Below, in pieces: positions 1-11,425 of a stretch of DNA of 64,000 nt (position 1 is its first letter; the number at the start of each line of letters is the position of its first letter). The DNA is from Perca fluviatilis. Taxonomy: Eukaryota > Chordata > Actinopteri > Perciformes > Percidae. The stretch spans positions 11,724,776-11,788,775 of the forward strand of contig NC_053127.1 of NCBI RefSeq assembly GCF_010015445.1. The letters are read 5' to 3'. Made by a program: the position numbers and the translations under genes. The notes beneath the pieces were generated by a model. The model made no database searches and was not told where the DNA came from. It saw only the letters and a list, made by a program, of their open reading frames with translations.

Positions 1-1527
1 ACTTTATAAACAGCTAACGTTAACGTTACTTCGCTGCTGGAGCGGTCAGCTACTTTAGCGATGTTTAACGTTAGCTACATAACGTTAGCAATATATCTTG
101 TGTAGAATCCAGAGGGAAGGGTCAGGGAGCAGAGACACAGTATTTAGATGAAGTGAGCTGGTTTGACCATGGAGATGGGATGTGCTCGCTTAGCTTCAAC
201 GCAGTTGTGTACGTCAGCGGCCGTGGGAGAGGGTGTAAAAGAGGGGTGTGGCGATGACATCATCGATACGGATCCGTATTCACCATCCATACGAAGCCAA
301 ACGAGAGCCGTTTTCGGATTTTTTCACCCTGAGACCAGGTTTCAAAAAAGTGCGTTTTCAGGCAGTGCGTTTGCAGGATTCGTCTGGACGGTCGGCCCAA
401 ACGATGCAAAACATGTGCGTTTGCACAAAAAAACGTTTCCGTGTGGATGGCCCCTGAGAGTGCCTAGACCCCCCTGGCTGCAAATTAAATTTTTTGCCGC
501 TAGGGTGTGTCTAGATTTCTAGGCTAACCTAGTGTTGCTGTAGATGGTCATGCTAAGTCTTAGATCTGCAACACCAAATCCATTTTTTCATATGAACTCC
601 AGACAATGTCCGCAGCATGAGGTCTGGACATCGTCTGGAGTTTCCCTTCCACAAATGTAGCACGCAACAGGAGATAGTCCGTGTGAGACACATTCACTTA
701 CTGGAAATACTTTGGTTTAGGCAAGGGGTGGATTCTGGGTAGAGCGTACAGCAGACAGGACATGACGTGGATTACGGTCACGTAGCCGGTTCATAATTTG
801 ATCATAAACAGTCTCTTGCTGTTCCTTGAATTGGTTGTTGAATCTTGTCGTCTCTCCAGCTGAGACATTTTTATTGGAGCCTTTGTGAATCACAGTTCTT
901 CTTCGCCCTCAGGTGTTTGTTTTCTTCCGGTTTCGTGGTAGCCACGTCGATAGAAACGTCATCAACTCGCTTGCTGTAAATTCTCTGGAAAATGACCTGC
1001 TTTATTGACACAGGCACACATGGGCTCAAATTGGACATTACGCAGACTTTGTACACTTAAGCTGGCAGGGTAAAGCCTGTTTAATGTCCAGTCGTATTGA
1101 TTCAGACCTTTGCGTTCTCACATACAGCTCTGCAGTTGTAGATAAGTTCAGGTTTGCAGTGCATGTGGGGAAGGAGCTATAGTCTGCATTGCCAAGCTGT
1201 TCACAAGGAATGTGGTTTTCATCATTCCTTCTAGTCTGCTGATTGTCTCGCTTCCAGCTCCTGGGCACCATCAATTCTCAGTGGATCTTTTTCTAGACTC
1301 CCAAGATAACTTGCAGTTTTTACTTTGCTAATGAGATGAATGCTAGTTTCAGCCTGCAACAGAAATCCTGATTGCAAAAACAGCTTTACTCATGAATCAA
1401 AGTGGAGATATTGTACAGAAGAACACTGGTTCATTGTCAACAAATGAACCAAGGCCACATGTTAAACATGATCCGTTTGGTTTTAATTTGAAAGTACTTG
1501 CTGTGTTCATGCTGTGTCTAACTCCAA

Positions 1528-1530
<3 letters not shown>
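1..1530 (+). other. Upstream or intronic sequence of dtx2
   Basis: No exon could be recognised. 1-90 has repeated AACGTTAGC-like words. 250-450 resembles the GTTTGCG/AAACG-rich fish repeat also seen at 31.87-32.32 kb. Short open frames here have no family features. WWE-domain exons of dtx2 were looked for and not seen. Confidence 0.5.

Positions 1531-1620
<90 letters not shown>
1531..1620 (+). repeat. (GT)45 microsatellite
   Basis: An uninterrupted GT dinucleotide run in the intron just before the dtx2 linker exon. Open frames in it are artefacts. Confidence 0.98.
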
Positions 1621-1625
<5 letters not shown>

Positions 1626-1791
1626 TGAATGAATGAACGAATGAATGACGGACACTGGAAACATCAGTTGCTGCTACATTTCTCATACATTTGATTTGTT
1701 CCTTTCTACCCCTGCATATCTCCACTTGCTCTCAACCCTCACCTGCCCCTCTCTGCCCCGCCCCATCCCACCTCGCCCAACCCCGCTCCAG

Positions 1792-2004
1792 GCATGGCCT
1801 CCATTTTGATGTCAGCAGTGGGACTCGGCGTGCACTTCACCACTGCCCCCCTCCCTCAACAACAACAGCAGCAGCAGCAGCAACCGCAGCAACCTGCTCC
1901 TTTCTCTCTTCCTCCTCCTCTCCTCCCCCAAGCCAGCAGGCCCAGCAAGCCCCACAGCAGCAGCAGCAGTTCAGTTAGGAGAGCAAAGAGGCAGCACAGG
2001 AGAG
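1792..2004 (+). CDS. dtx2: dtx2 exon: linker with poly-Q and poly-S
   Basis: The acceptor is a C-rich tract ending in ctccag and the donor is agag|gtagct. The exon starts with two bases of a split codon and ends in phase 1, which fits the next exon exactly. It encodes [11 protein letters not shown] (Deltex LMSAxGL motif), about nine glutamines, a proline-rich stretch, six serines and a basic RRAKRQHRR tail. An in-frame ATG at 1794 in fair context could start an N-truncated isoform. The other open frame here is a shadow, because it breaks phase with the next exon. Confidence 0.8.
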
Positions 2005-3208
2005 GTAGCTACCACGGCACAAGGCCCTTCCTCCATCTCTTTTTCCTCCACCGTTCTATTTTGGTCCAGTTATCACAGGCTTGATAAACATTTCATTCTG
2101 CTGCATCAATTCACTTTCATTTGTCTTCATTGTTTATTGGGCATGCTCCCACTACTCACACTAAACCACTTGTGTTAGTTGAAAAAAAGTGCTGCTGCAA
2201 CTGCTTTTCGTACAGCTGTCAAATAAGGAAGATAAGTGTGATTAATGTGTTTGACTGACATTTTAAGACAACATGTCTGTTTCAGCTATCGCTGACCTCT
2301 CTGCTGTTACCGCCTCCCAATTTCATTCCAGTTGTCAAGATCAGCTGCTTACCTACCATAAAATCCTGCTTCACTTTAGTTATTTGTTAGCTCTCGAAGA
2401 TGTAACGTTCCGCACTTTTTTTTTTAATACAACCCGACCCATTTTAACAGAAAATTGTGCGGGAATCCGAAAAATGTGGATTCGTGCAAACGCTGCCTTC
2501 AGCGGTGTAAATGTAGCATTAGAATATTCAACAAAACTTAATGTGAATCATATTCTATGGCTTTCACAGATAGCAAAGAGATGTCCCATGAGCCACTGCT
2601 GCAGCGATTAGTCAAATTCTCAATTATTTTAATATTTTGATAGTGGATTAGTAGTTACATTTTTCAAGCAAAAATGCAAAAACTTTTCTGGTTCCAGCTT
2701 GTATCTGAAATGAGAAAATGAGGATCAACCCAGCTTAAATCAACCTTTTGGACATAATGTATCATTAATTGTCAAACCTGTTTATTAAAAGGAGGTTTGT
2801 TTATTGATAGTTAATACTGTTAACAATCAAAAAATAACCAAAACAAGCAGCAGTATGTGTTGTACAACTCGGCAATGTATTTGATTTGAAATATCAAGCT
2901 TTGCTTCATTGCTGCCATTTTTTCCCCCCCCATCTCTGCATTGTCATAACCATAAATTACACCTCCACACTCAGTCTGCAGCTTTTAACTTGTATTCCTG
3001 CTCTTGAAATCAACAGGGGACACATCAGAAACTTATCAGTGAATATATATATTGTATTTTTTCTCAGCTGGGAGAAAATAGCCAACCTCCTAACCTTTCA
3101 AAATCTGGAATTAAATGGAGCCGCCTTGTGTTATAAACTCAAAGACATTTGAACGTTTAGTTAGCTTTCAGATATTAGTTTCCTAAACAGACTTCACACT
3201 CCCGTGTG

Positions 3209-3301
<93 letters not shown>

Positions 3302-6300
3302 AATACTGTAGCTGCATGCACCAAATTGTATATATCCAATCGCTCATGCTGCCCCTCACGGTGAACACTGTATGGTTCATTCTATCATCATGCATTCAAG
3401 TTGTCTCTGTGGCTTAACGTGTTTACATGTTCTGCATCCTGTGCAGTCAGATGCACATTGGCCATTTCTTGATTTTAGGATGTTCAATTAGCAACCTGGA
3501 CTCATTCATTTGTATATACTGTAGCAGAGGCAGCAAGGGTAGAAATCCATAGCTTATTTGGCTAAAATTCTAAATTTAGATTGTGAATTACTTGATATTG
3601 GAAAAAACACAGAGTCATAGCTTATTCTATGGCAGTTTGTTGGAATCATCATTTTAGTGTCTGACCTGTTAGAGCTCATTCATCACTTTGTGCTTTCTCT
3701 TTTAGCCTCAGCTCAGAGACCTGAGGAGGTGATTCAGCGCTACATGGAGATAGTTGCCGGAGTACCAGATGAGGTAAACGTTTATTCGTAGTCTTTTCTA
3801 CAGGCAAAATGATTTGGCTGTCGGCCGCTGCTGGACCTAAACTGGGCCATTTCAGTTAGTGACATTGAACACACATTCCCTGTGTTTCCCTCAGGATTGC
3901 ATTATCTGCATGGATCAACTGTCCAATCCATCCGGCTACGAGACACCGTCCACAGAGGAGGGAGGCCAGAGCATCCTGCCAGTCACTGTGGGGAAATTCA
4001 TCAAATGTGGACACACCCTGCACATGCTCTGCATGCTGGCCATGTACAACAACGGAACAAAGGTACAGAACCGTTGACTGCATGGAAACTATTGTTTTCT
4101 TTTTCTTATGTGGACAAATTGTTGGCAAAGTTACAACGGGATAGTAGTTCGACATTTGGGTGAAACTTGCTTACCGGTATTTGCTTTTTTGCCGAGAGTT
4201 AGCGGAAAAGATTGATATCAGTCTGTGCGTTAAAGTACAGAGCTACAGTCAGGAGGTTATTGGCTTAACTTAGCATAAAGACTGGAAGCCACTGGTTGCC
4301 TGGCCACCTCACGGTAATGACAAGACTCCAGAAAGTCACTGCGGCGACTGCTGGTCGCCAAGTAATATTTCCAGCATGTAACTCCGTACTTGTTGTTCTT
4401 CTGTTTTTTTACGGATTAAAACAACATAAGTGTTAATTAGTGAATTACATAACAGACACCATGAGCGTGGTATCCATCATCATCATATGATATTAGTTTA
4501 TAAAGCTCTACGGTTATAGCTTTCAAACTACCTCACATTAATTTAAATCTTGTACCAATCACACAAGCCAGTAGCTACATGTGGACATGTGAAACCAAAG
4601 TTCACAAGTATGAGTTTTGCCTGGACACTTTGTTGTGCTAACCTCAGCATATGTTGCAAACTTTGTACAGCAATCGGATTGCCGTGTGGGTCCGTCACAC
4701 TATGTGCTGGAACAGCTACAACAGCAATGGAGAGGGAAAGGGAGAGAAAGCTGTGTATACGACAAGAACGGTGTGTCACTGTTGCTCCACCGTTGTAGGG
4801 AATGTGAATGAAAACACATCAAACATACTAATGCACATTCCACGGAAGCCCGTGCCTATCACCGGGATGATTAAAGGTCCCATGGCATGAAAATTTCACT
4901 TAGAGTTTTTTTAACATTTATAGGAGTTCCCCCAGCCTGCCTATGGTCCCCCAGTGGCTAGAAATGGTGATAGGTGTAAACCAAGCCCTGGGTATCCTGC
5001 TCAGCCTTTGAGAAAATGAAAGCTCAGATGGACCGATCTGGAATCTTCTCCTTATGAGGTCATAAGGAGCATGGTTACCTCCCCTTTCTCTGCTTTGCCC
5101 ACCCACCAGAGAGAGACATCATGGCTTTCAAATGAGCAAAGTGGCAGTTAGTCAAGGCCACACCCCCCCCTCATCTCTCCTCAATAGCTACAGACACAGA
5201 AATGGCACATACTAAGGAAAGCTCATTGTGGGACTGGCTGTAGTGGCTGTAATTCTGCACCAAGGCTGAATTTCAGGAAAGAGACTTCAGATACAGTATT
5301 AGGGAACCACTGAGGCCTATATAAAAGCATCCAAAGAGCACCATGTCATGGGACCTTTAATGTTTGGGTGCTTTGAATGAATGTTCAATTATAGCCCCAG
5401 TGGAACTAATTGTAACACTTCTCCTCATGCACAAGCTTTATTTTGTATCATTCTATTTATTTACCATTTTCAATTTCACAGCATAAGAGATGCCTTTTAG
5501 TTTTATAGCCTATTGTAACCTGTTGCCTTTTGGGAAAGTGTTTTAGTGTAATACAAAAATGTCTTTTACAGTTTACCAAAGTTGCCAGTGAGCCAAATGT
5601 TACCTCCGTCCCCAGCAGGAGGATTGTGTCTGTTGTAGTAAATGAGCTGAAACGCGTAACAGTTGTATTGTGCTTTTCCTGCCCACGTTATGTGTTCTAG
5701 TGTTCATTGCTTTTTATTGTCAGGGATTTATTTAAAAGGTGTAGTATATAAACTGAATACCAAATAACCATATCATACAAGAATCACTAAAGGTACTGGT
5801 TGATAGGGACTTTGTGAGGGTGAAGAACACAAAACAAAAGTCTCATTATTGGATCGATGAATATTTGATCAGCACTTAACCAGGTTTACATAGATTGTTC
5901 TAAAGGCTATCTGCTTGGGTTTTTTCCTCAGGATGGCAGTCTGCAGTGCCCCTCGTGCAAGACAATCTATGGAGAGAAGACCGGCACCCAGCCCAAAGGC
6001 AAGATGGAAATTTACAGCATCGCCCAGTCGTTGCCAGGCCACCCAGACTGTGGCACCATCCAGATCATCTACAGCATACCACCTGGCATACAGGTACGTC
6101 TGCACGCTGAGCTCTCTGCAAAGTATGTAAAGTGTAAATCCAGGTGTCTTATTTTACAGTAATCCTTACTTTTCTTCCATTAAAGTCAATGGCCCTCATT
6201 TATCAACCTAACGTAGAAACCAGCGCATATATGAGCGCAGAAATGGTCTTACGACAGGCTTCACATGTGATTCATGAAACGTTCGTATCACACCAATCAG

Positions 6301-9300
6301 AGCGTAAGAATGGTCGTACATTGATAAATGCAGCGGCTGGAAACGATCGTAATTTAAATGTCACGTCCCAATATATTCTCGGTTTTGAGGCCTCGCCCCT
6401 ACAATTTATCAATAGAGATGAAAAGAGATCACTGATGCGGTCAACAGTGTTGCCGTAGTAAATCGGACTCCAGCTGAAGTTTAGCCTATTTATACATCCT
6501 TGACACATTTTCTATAGTCCTAATAGTAATATACAGGCTTTATTGCAATCTCTTAGGCCTACATGGTGTACCTATATTTAAATAAACACACGGTAGCAGA
6601 GTTTATGCAATGTCTTTTATTTTACTCATGTTTTTTTTCATGAGTCAGAACGAGGCAACAGCTAAGGGAGAGTGCGTGTCCTCCGCCCCCCCGTGCCGGT
6701 CCAACACCTCGACCCTGTCTCCTGAGCAGAGGGGCTGGAAAAACAAGCCGAAATAACTGTCAATGGCAGAAATAAATAGTTCACGACAGAGAAATGAAAA
6801 CCTGAATAATAAATAAAAATGCTGTGCATAGTCATGTTTCCTGTATTGAATATCATTGCCAAACATAACACTATAGGCTACCTTTTAAAAGCGAGGAATA
6901 ATATCCTGTCTCTTTCGTATAGCCCCCAGTTGGGGCTGTGCTGGACACTGCTCTCTGGGCATCGGGTCATCTGGCTCCATCGCTACATTTATGGCACCCC
7001 GTTTTCCTGCGAGATGTTGTGCAGAACACCACAGGCTAAAACAATGTTTCAGACTTTTTCTGCCGTGTATAGGGTCCCCCCGCTGATGCAAGCCATCTGC
7101 CCTTAAACAATCCGATGGAGCGCTCCACCATGGCACGTGCGCGTACGTGTGCACTGTTGCACCGGCTCATAGAAGTCTTCTAAAAGAGCCAAATCTGCCA
7201 TTGCTGATAAGTGATCAACTGATGACTTCTCCTTCTCCTGTTAAACTGAGTATATGCTGCACCGCAACGCCACACTGACTCGGAAACTTGCGTACACGAG
7301 TTCAGACCAGACGTGAGATTTTATCGCAGCCTACGCTCACGTTCAAATTGATAAATGCAGAGCTTTGCGTAGGAATCTGCGTACGCCCATCCTACGCCTA
7401 TTTTAGGTCATACGCACGTTTCATAAATGAGGGCCAATGTGTGCATTTCCCCTGACTGCGTTCCGACTCCGTCCCAGCTCTGGCGATCTGCAGCCCTCCG
7501 GCGCTGAGCTTCTATTTTTGATGGACGCCGGAGAGCTCTGCTGCAAGTCAACGCACGGCAGATAGCGCGGGGCAGGAAGTAGAGCACAGAAACAAAAAAA
7601 ACTAATGTGTGAGCCAATCTGGTACATCCGAAACACAAGTCTGAGAGGTGGGGGCTGAACATATGAAATGACTGGAGGAGAAACTGCAGTCTGGACTGAA
7701 GCTCATTCAGTGATACAGATTGATGTTCAGGCTCGACTATAGAAGAGCATTCTCCTCTGTCCCATTGTGTGTGGTTCACAGTGACACCCTCGTTTGTTCT
7801 AGTCTTTTGGGAAAACTAATTTATTTTCGTGTCCTGCTGTAACATTGTGTGCAGATAGATTGCAGCATATGTATCGCGGATCTAAAGTTACGAGAACTGG
7901 AATCAGATTTGTATTGAGCAGTTTGTCCACCGTCCTCTCTTAAAAACAGTTATTAGATTATTGTATTGTTCCAACTGATCTCTGGTATTAAAACTTAAAT
8001 CTCTTTCCATTCATCAGTCAGTTTTTGTCCTCCTCCACCAGGGCCCGGAACATCCCAACCCAGGACAGCCGTACACCTGTAGAGGCTTCCCTCGCTTCTG
8101 TTTTCTACCAGACAACGACAAGGGCAGGAAGGTAAAAAAATAAAATAAATAACATCTGGGACTGACTATATTACAAGTGCTTGTATACTGTGGTCAGACA
8201 TATACAGAGCTTACAGAAATACAGACCTCAGGACATTTCAGTTTTTTTTTTTTCTCTGCATAGAGAAAGTTTTGGCACTCCCCAAGGAAAATCACCAGCA
8301 CCAAAATTTTAAGACTTAATAAAAAAAAATAGCAATTCAATTTTCAGAGCAATTTACCAAACCATTAAACAAGCAGAACATAAAACTTTAATATATGAGC
8401 GCTAATCTCAGTTTTATCTCCAAAACTGGGCTGTAGCGGTACCAGTTTTGTTAATTGGGTTTTTATTTTCTCAAGCATAATACAGTTTCAAATATTACAT
8501 GAAAAATGATTTCTGTCAAATAAGGTAACACTGACTCGTTTCCTTTAGTACGCAAACCAATCATGCTTACTGTCAAGCGTAGTCGCCCCCCCCAAAGGCC
8601 CAATCTGAGCCAGGAAAAACAAAACAAAACAAAACTGCATATACAGAGATTATGGCTCAACCTGCGTCTGTGTCCATGTATCGAACCACAGTCGTTGCGC
8701 TCAATCAAGAAGAATTTATAAAGAAAAAATATATAAAAAAATAAAGTCCACGCATACACAGCACTGAGAGGTTATTGGCACCTATACCCTACCACGGATA
8801 CAATCAATAAGTTCAGTCGCATCATTACTAGAGCATCAGAGTGGAGCCAAAGTGACACACCAGGTGCATAAAGCTCAATACCATTAACACAAGACTCTGC
8901 GTAACGCTCCATCAGGATTGTAGTGTTTCACTGTGATTAAATTAGGAACATTTTGTGCTCATTACAAATTTGTGTTGTTTCCATGGTGAATTAGTAGCTC
9001 ATTTCCTGCTTGCTGGCAACTGGGGCTGTACACTGTAGTTTCTATAAATAATCTCTGATGTAATTCAGTAATGGAAAATTGGATTACTTTCCAGCTGTAG
9101 TTTGTGCTTCAGACCCACTTCCATCATTGGAGTGCGATGTTCCCCGTATATTTCAGACCGGACACACAGCTTGTCCCGTAGTGCAGTAAACGGCAGGGGG
9201 CCTTTCACTAGTTCAAGTCAGAATAATGTTTAGAAATGACAAAAAACGGTAGTATAATTTTGCGTTCCTGCAAAAATATGCATTAATTAACCCCCAATGC

Positions 9301-10161
9301 TCAACGCCAGGCTAATACAAAACGTCAAATAAACTGGACGGGTCCTGGTGACCCGAAGGACAACACAAGGGTTAACCAACCACCCAAACACGACCTGCAA
9401 ACCGCCAACTTCATGCATTATCTAAGGAATAATGTAGAGCGAGCCGTCAGTGTTGTGTTTTGGAACCCGAGGGGTATAAGACAAAGAAGCAAATTCTCGG
9501 GGCGGCCTCTGGCTCACCCAGTAAGAGCGTTCGCCCCATGTTGACGGGAGTCCTGCAGCGGCACAGGTTCGAATCCGACCTGCTGTCTTTGCTGCGTGTC
9601 ATCCCCCATCTCTCTCCCCCTTTCCTGTCTATCCACTGTCACTCTATAATAAAAGGAAAAACCCCCCCCCCCCCCCAAAAAAAAAGAATCTTAAAAAAAA
9701 AAAATTTCTCGCATGGGAAGCCAGAAACAGAAAATGTTTAGGTTTCTTGAAAAAGGACTTAAATGATGAGATCAATGATCAAACAAAATAGTTGGTCTAA
9801 TTTTTTGCCATGGATTTGTTTTCACTCAAACATATATGCATAAATGCTTTGTGGGTTTTCCATTACAGCGCCCTAATGTTTACTCCTTGTCTCTCTCTCT
9901 CTCTGAAAGGTGCTGGAGCTGCTGAAGGTGGCGTGGATGAGACGCCTCATCTTCACCGTGGGAACGTCCAGCACCACCGGCGAGCCCGACACGGTGGTGT
10001 GGAACGGCATTCACCACAAAACTGAGATGATGTCCAACTTGTCGGGCCACGGCTACCCTGACCCCAACTATTTGGACAATGTTCTGTCTGAGCTGGCCTC
10101 TCAGGGCGTGACAGAGGACTGCTTCAAACCTCCAGGCAGTAGCAGCAGCAGCAGCAGCTAG
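1792..10161 (+). CDS. dtx2: Deltex E3 ubiquitin ligase 2 (3' part of gene, six exons)
   Basis: RING-type E3 ubiquitin ligase of the Deltex family, which modulates Notch signalling. Exons: 1792-2004, 3706-3773, 3895-4062, 5932-6093, 8042-8131, 9910-10161. All junctions are GT-AG and the phases join into 316 codons plus a TAG stop. Order of domains: a linker with the Deltex-type motif SILMSAVGL, poly-Q and poly-S; the conserved [10 protein letters not shown] stretch; a RING finger with Cys/His ligands in DCIICM, KCGH, HMLC and QCPSC; then the Deltex C-terminal domain, with [32 protein letters not shown] and [29 protein letters not shown] and the GVTEDC ending fit DTX2 better than DTX1 or DTX4. 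Human DTX2 is about 620 aa, so roughly the first half, with both WWE domains, is absent and probably lies left of the window. The gene converges on gtf2ird1. Confidence 0.93.
3211..3298 (+). repeat. (GT)n microsatellite
   Basis: A pure GT run of about 88 bp in a dtx2 intron. Confidence 0.98.
3706..3773 (+). CDS. dtx2: dtx2 exon: pre-RING segment
   Basis: This 68-nt exon lies between a ctttctcttttag acceptor and a gatgag|gtaaac donor. It encodes [19 protein letters not shown] followed by PDE, the conserved Deltex stretch just before the RING finger. Confidence 0.92.
3895..4062 (+). CDS. dtx2: dtx2 exon: first part of the RING finger
   Basis: This 56-codon exon runs from ccctcag|gattgc to acaaag|gtacag. 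It encodes DCIICMDQL, an acidic loop, then [20 protein letters not shown]. The Cys and His spacing gives the first six zinc ligands of the RING. The long loop between ligand pairs is typical of Deltex RINGs. Confidence 0.95.
4150..4310 (+). repeat. Fish interspersed repeat fragment
   Basis: The sequence includes gagagttagcgg, agattgatatcagtctgt and cttagcataaagactggaag. These words recur in a widespread fish repeat, of which other pieces sit at 43.78-43.9 kb and at the right window edge. The class is not determined. Confidence 0.5.
4871..5360. mobile_element. piggyBac-type MITE (TTAA-flanked)
   Basis: A 490-bp element bounded by TTAA with inverted ends ttaaaggtcccatg and catgggacctttaa. No coding capacity. 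TTAA target duplication and this terminal pattern are typical of non-autonomous piggyBac elements. It lies in the dtx2 intron between the two RING exons. Confidence 0.85.
5932..6093 (+). CDS. dtx2: dtx2 exon: end of RING, start of Deltex C-terminal domain
   Basis: This 54-codon exon has acceptor ttttttcctcag and donor atacag|gtacgt. It encodes [20 protein letters not shown], the last two RING cysteines and the start of the DTC domain, then the [20 protein letters not shown] segment. Confidence 0.95.
6191..7435 (-). mobile_element. PIF/Harbinger relic with decayed transposase
   Basis: Terminal inverted repeats (ggccctcatttat at the left, ataaatgagggcc at the right) are flanked by a 3-bp AAT duplication (6188-6190, 7436-7438). 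On the minus strand near 7130-6930 a broken frame reads [13 protein letters not shown] and a further stretch typical of Harbinger transposase C-termini, with frameshifts and stops. Not able to move on its own. Confidence 0.85.
8042..8131 (+). CDS. dtx2: dtx2 exon: Deltex C-terminal domain, middle
   Basis: This 30-codon exon has acceptor cctcctccaccag and donor aggaag|gtaaaa. It encodes [20 protein letters not shown] and LPDNDKGRK, a hallmark stretch of Deltex C-termini. Confidence 0.95.
8200..9490 (+). other. dtx2 intron, no gene seen
   Basis: AT-rich intron with poly-T and poly-A runs. No exon, RNA gene or clear element ends were recognised. Confidence 0.5.
9498..9703 (+). mobile_element. 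tRNA-derived SINE
   Basis: Contains a pol III box A-like ctggctcacccagtaagagcg, a box B ggttcgaatccgacc, a conserved ctttcctgtct body, and a poly-C/poly-A tail. It lies about 200 bp upstream of the last dtx2 exon in the same orientation. Confidence 0.8.
9910..10161 (+). CDS. dtx2: dtx2 last coding exon: end of Deltex C-terminal domain
   Basis: The acceptor is a (ct)n tract ending in gaaag, and the frame stays open for 83 codons to TAG. It encodes [20 protein letters not shown], then HHKTEM and [17 protein letters not shown], ending [11 protein letters not shown] followed by eight serines. The conserved HH and YPDP residues of the ADP-ribose-binding DTC fold are present. The poly-Ser tail, an AGC repeat running into the stop, is unusual. 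Confidence 0.95.
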   Translation: MLELLKVAWMRRLIFTVGTSSTTGEPDTVVWNGIHHKTEMMSNLSGHGYPDPNYLDNVLSELASQGVTEDCFKPPGSSSSSSS

Positions 10162-10330
10162 GTCACAGCTCTGAGCGCCACCCACTGCTGACCAGAGTTC
10201 AAATCCCCTCAGTGGCCAGGTGGACCCTCTGCAACCTCTCTCTGTTCTTAAGTTTATTCAGCATCTGCCCGAACCTCATTGAGTGAGCAAAGGGGGAGAA
10301 GTGAGCTAAATAAAAAAAATAAATGGTCTT
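10162..10330 (+). promoter_or_regulatory. dtx2: dtx2 3' UTR with two overlapping-class poly(A) signals
   Basis: The sequence after the TAG is non-coding and has AATAAA at 10309-10314 and again at 10318-10323. This gives a short 3' UTR of about 170 nt. The cleavage site itself cannot be seen. Confidence 0.6.
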
Positions 10331-11084
10331 GAATAGGGATGCTAATTAAATTTTTCTCTGAACGATAGGCGACCCTAGTTAACCGACAAGCAGGCAACCG
10401 AGTCCCAGTTCACCCATCCAGGATGCTCTGACACGCTTCCCATGCTCTGCGGACTTGTACTGGCCGTACAACCAGGACGTTGGGTGTACTGTCGTGGACA
10501 CATGCAGCCACTTTCCTGGAACTGCTTGTGCATGCATCAGTGTGATGAGGTTTGGGAACCGAAACCCGGTTCCAAATTTTAAATAAATAAAATAGTTCTG
10601 CTTATCGGTTTCACCTACGCCTGGTGCCCTTTTTCTGGACTGGACGACGCTGCGCAAAGCAATAGTACTTGTTTTGTTTAGGCAGCATGGCCTAGATTTG
10701 AGAGAGTTAGCAAGCACACGAGTCAGCCGTGCGCCACGGACCGCAGGTTTTCTGCTCCGCTCTGATCCCCAGTAGCGGTTTGCTGTCAGCCGCTGCCGCT
10801 CTCAATCGCGCACACGTCATTCTCAACCCAGTATGAGTTTTCCAAGATGAAAAGCATTGAATGTTCCTTTGCTTTTTAACTCCTGTTTATAATGGCCGCC
10901 AGTTCATGTATAAAGTAAACAAGCCTGCCCGTGTCTCTCAGCATGCGGCACGGAAACCGACACAGGCAGAGTGGAGCAAAGTCTCAGAGAGAAGAGCGTT
11001 TTTCTGTGAGCATGTGATCAGTTTTTACCCCGCCCTTCAGAGAATCGGAATCAAGAATCAAATGTTTGGGACTTCTCCCTTTAT
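10331..11084. repeat. Probable degenerate DNA-transposon sequence
   Basis: Contains gaaccgaaacccggttccaa and related CCGG-type palindromic words common in fish hAT-derived repeats. No clear ends were fixed and no intact frame is present. First part of the gap between the two convergent genes. Confidence 0.35.
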
Positions 11085-11245
11085 TAGATAGTGACATTGG
11101 ATAGACAGGAAAGAGGGAGAGAGAGAGAGAGAGAGAGGGGATGACACGCAGCAAAGGGCTGCAGGTCAGATTTGAACCCGGGCCGCTGCAAAGGCCTCAG
11201 CCTACATGGGGCGCGCGCTCTTACTGGGTCAGCTTGAGGCCACCC
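11085..11245 (-). mobile_element. tRNA-derived SINE
   Basis: In minus orientation: box B-like cccgggttcaaatctgacc and the ctttcctgtctatcc body, with a (CT)n run inside. Same family as the 9.5-kb copy. Confidence 0.75.
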
Positions 11246-11425
11246 CAAGATTTTTTGGCATTTTAGGCCTTTATTTGATAGGACAGCATAGACGTGAAAG
11301 GGGAGAGATGGAAAGTGGCAATACATGCAGCAAAGAGCCGCAGGTTAGAATTTAACCTGCAGCAACGACTCAGCCTCTGTACATGGGGCGCACGCTCTAC
11401 CAGGTGAGCTACCCAGGCGCCTCGG
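11246..11425 (-). mobile_element. tRNA-derived SINE, second copy in tandem
   Basis: Next to the preceding SINE in the same orientation: a box A-like agctcacctggtagagcgtg and the tail ataaaggcctaaaatgcc on the minus strand. Box B is mutated. Confidence 0.75.

Noticed and set aside
163..522. 119-codon plus-strand open frame
   Set aside because: Covers a repeat similar to 31.87-32.32 kb; no domain features or splice context.
1392..1725. Open frames through the GT repeat (poly Cys-Val and poly His-Thr)
   Set aside because: Simple dinucleotide repeats are open in several frames; no splice or family support. The same applies at 3183-3417, 20891-21218 and 60839-61307.
1691..1978. Second open frame over the dtx2 linker exon (Ala/Ser/Thr-rich)
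   Set aside because: It gives a stop before the donor and does not join in phase with 3706-3773; the [11 protein letters not shown] frame does.
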